Below, piece after piece: positions 1-5,380 of a stretch of 5,380 nucleotides of DNA. The stretch lies in contig JALSTJ010000008.1 in the NCBI GenBank assembly GCA_026983815.1, forward strand, positions 1-5,380, given 5' to 3'. Position numbers and translations under genes: made by a program. Each line of letters opens with the position of its first letter. Position 1 is the stretch's first letter. Origin of the DNA: Flavobacteriales bacterium. Lineage in GTDB: Bacteria > Bacteroidota > Bacteroidia > Flavobacteriales > Flavobacteriaceae. The notes under the pieces were generated by a model. It saw only the letters and a program-made list of their open reading frames with translations. It was not told the origin of the DNA and did not search any database.

Positions 1-538
1 ATTGTATAGCTGTTTTGGTGGAGTTCGGGTCAATTCCACCAATGGCTCTATCGTTGTGTGCCAATTCGTATATTACTTTTCCCGGCAAAACTCTTTCGGG
101 ACAATAGGCAATATGAATTTTTCCTTGAAGTTCTGGACGTTCGGAATATATCAAATCCGCCATTTTTTCAGTGGTTCCAACGGGACTTGTCGATTCTATA
201 ATAAACAAATTCCCTTCACGCAAATGAGGAATTACCGTTTCGGTTGCTTTTTGGACATAAGAAATATCCGGCGTATGATTTTCCCGTATAGGCGTAGGAA
301 CTGCAATCACAAAAACATCTGCCGGGGATAATTCCGTAGAAGCTTGTAACTTTTTTTCTTTTACAACTTTGGCTACCAAACCGTCCAAATCGGGTTCAAC
401 TATATGAATTTTTCCTTGATTTATCGTCCGAACCACCTCATTATTCACATCAAATCCCAAAACATCCAAACCTTTGGATGCCATAAGTGCTGCGGTAGGC
501 AACCCTATATATCCCAGCCCAATCATTGCTACTTTCAT
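1..538 (-). CDS. wecC: UDP-N-acetyl-D-mannosamine dehydrogenase (WecC), N-terminal part
   Basis: This is the first 179 codons of an NAD-dependent nucleotide-sugar dehydrogenase; the gene continues past the left edge. The family oxidises UDP-ManNAc twice, to UDP-ManNAc-uronic acid, in the cytoplasm, supplying surface polysaccharides. The translation starts MKVAMIGLGYIG, a Rossmann fold with Gly7, Gly9 and Gly12, and Asp30 ends the second strand. Further family blocks follow: HIVEPDL (45-51), VPTP (80-83), ESTSPVGTTE (115-124), YCPERVLPG (145-153) and NDRAIGG (162-168). The HIVEPDL and YCPERVLPG blocks match my memory of E. coli WecC better than UDP-glucose or GDP-mannose dehydrogenases, so I call WecC rather than Ugd. 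The catalytic cysteine and UDP-sugar-binding domain lie outside the window. The start is the ATG just before the glycine motif; no Shine-Dalgarno is visible. It lies 69 bases downstream of the kinase on the same strand. It may open a polysaccharide cluster to the left (inference). Confidence 0.9.
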   Translation of the reverse strand, partial: MKVAMIGLGYIGLPTAALMASKGLDVLGFDVNNEVVRTINQGKIHIVEPDLDGLVAKVVKEKKLQASTELSPADVFVIAVPTPIRENHTPDISYVQKATETVIPHLREGNLFIIESTSPVGTTEKMADLIYSERPELQGKIHIAYCPERVLPGKVIYELAHNDRAIGGIDPNSTKTAIQ

Positions 539-607
539 AGTTGAATTTTATGGTTGTAAAAATACACATTAATTTTAGTATTAACGAATTTGAATGACAA
601 GAAGTAT

Positions 608-1771
608 TTAATCCATAAATTTATTTAACAAAATCCTAAAGGTCGCGCCCTCTCCGGGTTTGGTCTTATAAACAAAAATTTTTCCTTGATGATACTCTTC
701 TATGATTCGCTTGGCTAAAGATAAACCCAATCCCCAACCTCTTTTTTTTGTAGAATAACCCGGTAAGAAAATTTGTTTGACTTGTGCTGCAGTCATTCCT
801 TTTCCATAATCTTTTACATCTATCATTACTTGATTTTCTTCTTCAGTAACTCTTATTTCAATGACACCTTTTCCTTCCATAGCATCCACTGCATTTTTTA
901 TTAAATTTTCCAAAACCCACGCATATAATTGCTTATTTAGATAAGCATAAACATCTTTATTACAATGACAAACGATATTAACCAATTTTGAAGTTCTACT
1001 TTTTAGGTAATCTACTGCTTGCTGACTGACTTCTATAATATTTTCTCTACGCAATTCAGGTTGTGAACCAATTTTGGAAAATCTTTGTGAAATAATATTC
1101 AAGCGTGAGACATCTTTTTCCAATTCTTCAACGGGCACTTCCTTACAATTAGAATTTCTCAGTATCTCGATCCATCCCAATAAGGAGCTTAAAGGGGTCC
1201 CGATTTGATGAGCTGTTTCCTTTGCCAAACTACTCCATAATAAGTTTTCATCCGATTTTTTTCCCACTTTATAATACTGATAAATTACACCGGCAAACAA
1301 TAACAAAATCACTACCAATATCAATGGATATGAAAATAATTTAGTAAAAAGTGATGAACGTCCGTAATACAATTCTTGGTAGTTTCCATTTTTCAAATCA
1401 AAAATAACCGGCGGAGTAAATTTAGCAAATTCTCCAGCAAGTTTCAATATAGCAACTGTATCTTTTGCTGTGAGTTTTTTCTTTTTATCCCATTTTAGAT
1501 TTTTAAAACTTACAATTGTACTGTCTTGATTAATAATAATTATAGGTATGGTTTTATTACTGTTAAAAATGTGCTGTGACAAAGATATATCTTCATTCAA
1601 ACCCGCTTGACTTAATTGTTCATACGCTGCACCCAATATCTCCATTTTGTTTTCTTCCTCCTTCTTAAAACTAAGCAAAAATCTATTGGTCTGCCATAAT
1701 GCCCATAATAAAATCAATTGGGAAATTATGATAAAAATGATTCTTCTATTTTGAACAAAAAAATTTCGCAT
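608..1771 (-). CDS. Membrane-bound sensor histidine kinase, no HAMP domain, HQIGT-type H-box
   Basis: A 387-residue sensor kinase of two-component signalling in the cytoplasmic membrane. A first hydrophobic segment (about 11-30) and a second (about 147-166) enclose a sensor region of about 115 residues, probably periplasmic. Strands such as PIIIINQDSTIVSF (76-89) suggest a Cache/PAS-like fold, but this is a guess. There is no HAMP domain: the second helix leads within about 20 residues into the H-box, KETAHQIGTPLSSL, with His188 as phosphoacceptor. The ATPase domain has an N-box (LENLIKNAVDAM, Asn289 and Asn293), G1 (DYGKGM, from Asp321), F-box (IFLPGYSTK) and G2 (GWGLGL, 345-350), so it looks catalytically intact. 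The residue after the histidine is Gln instead of the usual Glu or Asp. No response regulator is in the window, so partner and signal are unknown. It diverges from lipB and precedes wecC on the same strand. The ATG start sits directly before the first membrane helix. Confidence 0.93.
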   Translation of the reverse strand: MRNFFVQNRRIIFIIISQLILLWALWQTNRFLLSFKKEEENKMEILGAAYEQLSQAGLNEDISLSQHIFNSNKTIPIIIINQDSTIVSFKNLKWDKKKKLTAKDTVAILKLAGEFAKFTPPVIFDLKNGNYQELYYGRSSLFTKLFSYPLILVVILLLFAGVIYQYYKVGKKSDENLLWSSLAKETAHQIGTPLSSLLGWIEILRNSNCKEVPVEELEKDVSRLNIISQRFSKIGSQPELRRENIIEVSQQAVDYLKSRTSKLVNIVCHCNKDVYAYLNKQLYAWVLENLIKNAVDAMEGKGVIEIRVTEEENQVMIDVKDYGKGMTAAQVKQIFLPGYSTKKRGWGLGLSLAKRIIEEYHQGKIFVYKTKPGEGATFRILLNKFMD

Positions 1772-1795
1772 AAAAAATCAATGAATATATTTTTT

Positions 1796-1803
1796 CAAAT
1801 TTA
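1796..1803 (-). promoter_or_regulatory. -7 promoter box for the histidine kinase
   Basis: On the minus strand this reads TAAATTTG, an exact match to the Bacteroidota -7 consensus TAnnTTTG. It lies 24 bases upstream of the kinase ATG, leaving a short leader. No TTG stands at the usual -33 distance (the nearest, 1833-1831, is 27 bases away), so this rests on the -7 box and its position. Such words are easy to meet in A/T-rich DNA. Confidence 0.45.
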
Positions 1804-1820
1804 ATTAAAAAATAATAAAC

Positions 1821-1828
1821 TAAATTTG
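1821..1828 (+). promoter_or_regulatory. -7 promoter box for lipB
   Basis: TAAATTTG matches the Bacteroidota -7 consensus TAnnTTTG exactly and ends 17 bases before the lipB ATG, implying a leader of only about 10-13 bases. No TTG is seen in the -33 region, which would fall on the kinase's own -7 box. The call rests on consensus match and placement only. Confidence 0.5.
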
Positions 1829-1845
1829 TTCAATAAATCGGATAA

Positions 1846-2562
1846 ATGAAAAACAAACGGATATTTTATCAAGACATAGGCAGACAAGATTACCACAAAG
1901 CTTTTGCTTTTCAAACGGATTTGTTTGAAAGACTAAAACAGATGAAGATCCAAAACAAACACCTTCAAAAACCTATTCAAACGGAAAATTATTTTATATT
2001 TACGGAACATCCGCATATTTATACCTTGGGAAAAAGCGGAAAATTAGAACATTTACTATTGGACGAAGAAGAATTGAACCAAAGAAAAATTCAATTTATC
2101 CACACGAACCGAGGCGGAGATATCACTTATCACGGTCCGGGACAAATTGTAGGTTATCCCATCATGGATTTGGATAATTTTGATTTGGAAATTCTTTCCT
2201 ATATGCGAAAATTGGAACAAGTTATCATTGATGTTTTATCAATTTACAATATCAAAGGAGAAAGAATTGATGGACAAACAGGGGTGTGGATAGATGCAAA
2301 AACTCCTTTTGCCAGAAAAATTTGTGCTATGGGTGTAAAAACCAGTCGTTGGATTACCATGCACGGCTTTGCATTAAATATTGATACCGATTTATCTTAT
2401 TTTTCTCATATTATTCCTTGTGGCATTCAAAACAAAGGCGTTACTTCCATGCAAAAAGAGCTGGGATATATCCCTGATAAAAAATTAATTAAAAAGCAAA
2501 TTTTAGAAAGTTTTTCCAATAACTTTGGCGCAGAAATTGTCCCTAAAGATTTACAATCCTAA
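1846..2562 (+). CDS. lipB: Lipoyl(octanoyl) transferase LipB
   Basis: LipB moves the octanoyl group from octanoyl-acyl carrier protein to a lysine of lipoyl domains (2-oxoacid dehydrogenases, GcvH) in the cytoplasm; LipA then inserts the sulfurs. The 238-residue product carries the signature RGGDITYHGPGQ at 89-100, followed by GYPI. It also has Lys158 in ARKICAMGV and Cys192 in IIPCGI. These correspond to the E. coli catalytic pair Lys135 and Cys169, with the same 34-residue spacing. MHGFALNI (172-179) is also typical. It is slightly longer than E. coli LipB (213 residues) and looks intact. The ATG start fits the promoter box just upstream; no Shine-Dalgarno is seen. It appears to be a single-gene unit: the kinase diverges from it and the next gene converges on it, with the last 12 bases overlapping. 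lipA is not in the window. Confidence 0.97.
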   Translation: MKNKRIFYQDIGRQDYHKAFAFQTDLFERLKQMKIQNKHLQKPIQTENYFIFTEHPHIYTLGKSGKLEHLLLDEEELNQRKIQFIHTNRGGDITYHGPGQIVGYPIMDLDNFDLEILSYMRKLEQVIIDVLSIYNIKGERIDGQTGVWIDAKTPFARKICAMGVKTSRWITMHGFALNIDTDLSYFSHIIPCGIQNKGVTSMQKELGYIPDKKLIKKQILESFSNNFGAEIVPKDLQS

Positions 2563-2907
2563 TTCTTTTCTATTTTTCATAGGTAATTTATTGACCACCA
2601 AATAGAAAGATTCGTCAATCAGTTCTTTAATCAATTGCATCGACAAATATCCATCGATTACCACCGAATTCCAATGCTTTTTGTTCATATGATATCCGGG
2701 GGTAATTTGCGGATACTCTTCCCTTAAAACCTCCGAATGTTCCGGTGCAGTCTTTACATTAATACGCAAAGGCTCTTGATCCAAACTCATCAACAGGAAC
2801 ATTTTTCCACCGATTTTATACACCAAAGTAGATTCGTCAAAAGGCATACATTCTTCGACAAATTTTTTAGATAAAACGTATTTTCTTATTTGTTCTATAA
2901 TTTCCAT
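2551..2907 (-). CDS. MmcQ/YjbR family protein
   Basis: A complete 118-residue cytoplasmic protein of the MmcQ/YjbR family (small proteins with a CyaY-like or 'double-wing' DNA-binding-like fold and no settled function). Family features are MPFDESTLVYKIGGKMF (21-37), PLRINVK (46-52), LREEYPQITPGYHMNKKHWN (61-80) with the characteristic GYHMNKKHW block, and a C-terminal LVVNKLPMKNR (103-113). No signal peptide or membrane segment is present. The ATG follows an A/T-rich leader without a Shine-Dalgarno. The stop codon lies inside the 3' end of lipB on the opposite strand, giving a 12-base convergent overlap. The lipoprotein gene diverges from its 5' side across 98 bases. Nothing in the context points to a specific role; DNA binding is suggested by the fold only. 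Confidence 0.9.
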   Translation of the reverse strand: MEIIEQIRKYVLSKKFVEECMPFDESTLVYKIGGKMFLLMSLDQEPLRINVKTAPEHSEVLREEYPQITPGYHMNKKHWNSVVIDGYLSMQLIKELIDESFYLVVNKLPMKNRKELGL

Positions 2908-2958
2908 TTTTTTGATAAAATGTTAAAATTACATAATTTTTATCGGAAGGAATAATTT

Positions 2959-2984
2959 TTGATACAATAAAAATCATATTTTTG
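2959..2984 (+). promoter_or_regulatory. Promoter of the Omp28-like lipoprotein / metalloprotease pair
   Basis: TATTTTTG at 2977-2984 fits the Bacteroidota -7 consensus TAnnTTTG exactly, and a TTG at 2959-2961 could be the -33 element. The 15-base spacer is shorter than usual (about 17-23). Transcription would begin around 2990, giving a leader of roughly 15 bases before the ATG at 3006. This placement argues against the in-frame TTG at 2982, which is part of the box itself. Confidence 0.5.
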
Positions 2985-3005
2985 TATGAATATAAATCAT
3001 TTAAT

Positions 3006-4043
3006 ATGAAAAAATTTTTTTATTCCATAATAATTCTTTTTTCTTTATTTTCTTGCGATATCAAAGAAAAAGGTATTGAAGCACAGGAAAAAATAAATAT
3101 AGAAAATAAATTCGGAAATCAAGTGATTACCAATTACGATATCCCGCTGAAAGCTACGGATATTGCCGGAAATGATATTACATCACAAACCGAATTTTTT
3201 GTTGATGGAAATGCCATTAACGGGAACATTTTGAATTTTCCTTCTCCTGGAACGCATATAATCACCGCCCAAATAAATATTGATGGCGAAACCAAAGCAT
3301 CCGACCCGTTGAACCTGAATGTCATTGACCCGCAAAGTTCTACAAAAATTCTCGTGGAAGATTTTACCGGAACTTGGTGTGTCAATTGCCCGCGTATAAC
3401 CTATAAATTGGAACAAGCCGTTAGTCAAAATGACCATATTGTTCCTACTGCTATTCATGGATCATTTAATACCACTTCAGCTTATGACCCTTTTGGATAC
3501 AATAATATCAATTATTTCACAAACAATTATAATATATCAAGTTTTCCTACAGCTTTAGTAAATAAGGATTTTGTTTGGGATGAAAACTATTCTTCTCTTC
3601 AAACAGTTTTAGACAAAAATAAACCTTTGGGATTAGCAATAAATTCTACCGTCTCCGGAAACACTTTAAATGTTGAAGTAAAAGTTCGGTTTGATATGGA
3701 TTTTTCATCGGAAGATTTACGATTGGTCATATATTTTAATGAAAACGGATTAATTCACGATCAAGCCAATGGAACTTCTTTTTACGGTGGACAAAATCCT
3801 ATTCCCGATTTTGAGCACAATCATACTTTACGTGCCGCTTTGGTCGGTGAAAATGGTATAATAATTGACCAAAACAAAGGAACAAATCAGATATTTACTT
3901 ATACCTATTCCGGCAATATCCCTTCAAATATCGAAGATATCAACAATTGCGAAATCGTAGCTTTTGTAACCGCTAACGGTAATCCTATACATACGATTAA
4001 TGTTCAAAAAGCCGCTATCAACTCACAACAAGATTTCGATTAA
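3006..4043 (+). CDS. Omp28-like lipoprotein with thioredoxin-type WCVNC motif
   Basis: A 345-residue exported lipoprotein resembling the Omp28-related outer-membrane proteins of Bacteroidota. It starts with a short lipoprotein signal: basic MKK, a hydrophobic core, then the lipobox LFSC with Cys17 as the lipidated residue. Next comes an Ig-like beta region (about 38-107). A thioredoxin-like domain (about 113-205) follows, with VEDFTGTWCVNCPR (117-130), the redox pair Cys125/Cys128, and Pro181 in SSFPTAL as the probable cis-proline. A beta-rich C-terminal domain (about 207-345) completes it. It may be a periplasmic or surface thiol-disulfide protein; activity is inferred from the motif. The residues after the cysteine (DIKEK) are charged but do not clearly match a Bacteroidota surface-export signal. 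I chose the ATG at 3006 because the signal peptide starts there; an in-frame TTG at 2982 overlaps the promoter. A metalloprotease gene follows after 12 bases, so the two are probably one operon. Confidence 0.87.
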   Translation: MKKFFYSIIILFSLFSCDIKEKGIEAQEKINIENKFGNQVITNYDIPLKATDIAGNDITSQTEFFVDGNAINGNILNFPSPGTHIITAQINIDGETKASDPLNLNVIDPQSSTKILVEDFTGTWCVNCPRITYKLEQAVSQNDHIVPTAIHGSFNTTSAYDPFGYNNINYFTNNYNISSFPTALVNKDFVWDENYSSLQTVLDKNKPLGLAINSTVSGNTLNVEVKVRFDMDFSSEDLRLVIYFNENGLIHDQANGTSFYGGQNPIPDFEHNHTLRAALVGENGIIIDQNKGTNQIFTYTYSGNIPSNIEDINNCEIVAFVTANGNPIHTINVQKAAINSQQDFD

Positions 4044-4055
4044 AACACAATAGAC

Positions 4056-5380
4056 ATGATGAAAAAATTTGGTTTTTATATATTATTTTTAAGCATTTTT
4101 CAACTACAAGCACAATATTTCGGACAAAACAAACCCCGATATGAAGAATTTGATTTCAAAGTTTATGAATCTCCACATATCGATTTATATACCTATTTAA
4201 AAAACGATTCGCTTAAAAAATCCTTCTTGTATGATGCCGAAAAATGGTATCACAGACATTATAAAATTTTTAAAGATACTTTTGATTATAAAATTCCTAT
4301 TATTTTATATAACAATCATGCCGATTTCCAACAAACAACCGCCATATCAGGTGAAATAGGCGTAGGAACCGGTGGTGTTACCGAAGCACTTAAAACCCGT
4401 GTAACCATGCCTGTTCGACCTTCCTACGGACAAACCACCCACGTGCTGGGACATGAAATGGTGCATGCTTTTCAATACAATGTGGTAAAATCCGATGATT
4501 CCCTCTCCTTCAACAATTTAGCAAATACGCCACTATGGTTTATCGAAGGAATGGCGGAATATATGTCTTTGGGACGTTACGATTCGCATACGGCAATGTG
4601 GATGCGTGATGCCGTATTAAATAACGATTTTCCCCTTTTCAAAGATTTATATAAACCCAAATATTTTCCTTATCGTTTCGGACAAGATTTTTGGGCTTAT
4701 ATCGGAGGAACTTACGGTGATGAATATATTAAACCCTTATATTACAACACATTGGTTTACGGAATGAAAACCGCTGTGGATACTTTGTTCCATGTAAAAC
4801 TGGATACTTTGTCCAAACAATGGCAACAAACTAACGTCAATTATTACAAACAATTTCTCAAAGGTAGAGATTCCGCTGTCATTGGAAAAATTCTCTACAA
4901 TAAGAAAAATGCCGGCAAAATGAATGTTTCGCCAGTCGTCAGTCCCGATGGTACAAAAATGATCTTTCTTTCGGAAAAAGATGTACTTTCGATGGATTTA
5001 TATATCGCCGATATACAAACCAAAAAACTAAAAAAAATTGCATCCAAAGCCGTTAATAATCATATCGACGCCATTGATGCTTTTGAATCCGCCGGCTCTT
5101 GGTCGCCCGACAGTAATTATTTTACTTATGTGGTTTTTAAAGACGGGAAAAATCAATTGGCTGTCGTAGATGTTCATAAGAAAAAAGTAGTTAAAATTTG
5201 GGAAGTAAAAGATTTACAAGCTTTTTCATATCCCGCTTGGTCCCCCGACGGAAAAAAAATACTTCTTTTGGGACAAGACGACGGTATTTCGGATCTTTTC
5301 TTATACGATATACAAACAGAAAAAGTTAAACAAATCACCCAAGATCCTTATGCCGAATTGGAAGCTTCGTGGTCCAAAGA
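4056..5380 (+). CDS. Secreted gluzincin metalloprotease fused to PD40/TolB-like beta-propeller, C-terminus cut off
   Basis: The first 441 codons of an open frame that runs past the right edge. A signal peptide (about 1-19, likely cut at LQA/QYF) marks an exported protein. The N-terminal half is a zinc peptidase of the gluzincin (peptidase MA-like) type: LGHEMVHAFQY contains HEMVH at 133-137 with catalytic Glu134, and WFIEGMAEY (161-169) supplies the probable third zinc ligand (Glu164 by analogy with the ExxxA/D helix; Glu168 is the alternative). From about 290 the protein changes to PD40/WD40-like repeats with SPDG-type turns: VSPDGTK (295-301), WSPDSNY (349-355), WSPDGKK (395-401), and a fourth begins at ASWSK (437-441). 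These form a TolB-like propeller. The substrate is unknown; the propeller may bind protein or the envelope. Start choice is ambiguous between adjacent ATGs at 4056 and 4059. It lies 12 bases after the lipoprotein gene and probably shares its transcript. Confidence 0.85.
   Translation, partial: MMKKFGFYILFLSIFQLQAQYFGQNKPRYEEFDFKVYESPHIDLYTYLKNDSLKKSFLYDAEKWYHRHYKIFKDTFDYKIPIILYNNHADFQQTTAISGEIGVGTGGVTEALKTRVTMPVRPSYGQTTHVLGHEMVHAFQYNVVKSDDSLSFNNLANTPLWFIEGMAEYMSLGRYDSHTAMWMRDAVLNNDFPLFKDLYKPKYFPYRFGQDFWAYIGGTYGDEYIKPLYYNTLVYGMKTAVDTLFHVKLDTLSKQWQQTNVNYYKQFLKGRDSAVIGKILYNKKNAGKMNVSPVVSPDGTKMIFLSEKDVLSMDLYIADIQTKKLKKIASKAVNNHIDAIDAFESAGSWSPDSNYFTYVVFKDGKNQLAVVDVHKKKVVKIWEVKDLQAFSYPAWSPDGKKILLLGQDDGISDLFLYDIQTEKVKQITQDPYAELEASWSK

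Larger units (their letters stand above)
1796..1828. repeat. Inverted repeat formed by divergent promoter boxes
   Basis: CAAATTTA (1796-1803) and TAAATTTG (1821-1828) are exact 8-base inverted copies separated by 17 A/T-rich bases, inside the 74-base gap between the divergent kinase and lipB. The simplest reading is two back-to-back -7 boxes. A symmetric operator for a dimeric regulator is possible but has no other support. Confidence 0.4.

Noticed and set aside
2..331. Open frame of 109 codons on the plus strand
   Set aside because: It lies wholly antisense to wecC, its product has low-complexity aromatic-rich composition, and it matches nothing recognisable.
1..538. UDP-glucose 6-dehydrogenase as the identity of the left-edge gene
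   Set aside because: The HIVEPDL and YCPERVLPG blocks fit the UDP-ManNAc dehydrogenase branch better; the decisive C-terminal half is missing, so some doubt remains.
562..590. Possible terminator or stem (TTAAT-6-ATTAA) between the kinase and wecC
   Set aside because: Arms are only five A/T pairs, with no G/C stem and no T-tract, so it is not a credible terminator.
2924..2931. TAATTTTA on the minus strand as a -7 box for the YjbR-like gene
   Set aside because: The final G of TAnnTTTG is missing and the nearest TTG upstream is 33 bases away, outside the normal spacing.
3134..3458. Two overlapping minus-strand frames (3134-3385 and 3183-3458)
   Set aside because: Both are antisense to the lipoprotein gene, whose domains are clear over this stretch; neither has a recognisable product.
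1..5380. Mobile element, phage, CRISPR or defence system
   Set aside because: No transposase, integrase, direct-repeat array, tRNA or att-like duplication is visible, and the genes are of ordinary chromosomal type with similar base composition.

Overview
The window is AT-rich, gene-dense DNA that looks like a chromosomal segment of a member of the Bacteroidota, most likely class Flavobacteriia. The support is as follows. Intergenic A/T tracts carry Bacteroidota-type -7 boxes (TAnnTTTG). None of the starts has a clear Shine-Dalgarno sequence. The proteins belong to families characteristic of that phylum: an Omp28-like lipoprotein, a histidine kinase with an HQIGTPLSSL H-box, and a secreted gluzincin fused to PD40 repeats. 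I cannot name a genus from the sequence alone.

Layout. On the minus strand, reading leftwards, are a membrane sensor histidine kinase (608-1771) and the first 179 codons of a WecC-type UDP-ManNAc dehydrogenase (1-538, running off the left edge). Diverging from the kinase is lipB, the octanoyltransferase of lipoate synthesis (1846-2562, plus). It meets a small MmcQ/YjbR-family gene (2551-2907, minus) tail to tail, with a 12-base overlap of the reading frames. Diverging from that gene is a plus-strand pair 12 bases apart: an Omp28-like lipoprotein with a thioredoxin-type WCxxC motif (3006-4043), then a secreted zinc metalloprotease/beta-propeller protein (4056 onwards, cut by the right edge). 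There is no RNA gene, IS element, CRISPR array or gene-free stretch over 100 bases.

How the genes relate. lipB and the YjbR-like gene are ordinary housekeeping or conserved genes. The kinase and wecC share a strand with a 69-base gap, so they could be co-transcribed, but a functional link between sensing and surface polysaccharide is only an inference. The right-hand pair is the most interesting part: two exported proteins, one probably lipid-anchored with a redox motif and one a probable protease, very likely expressed together and acting on the cell envelope or secreted proteins. I see no strong evidence for a wholly new system. The best leads are this pair, the kinase's non-canonical H-box with no response regulator in view, and the back-to-back promoter boxes between the kinase and lipB.
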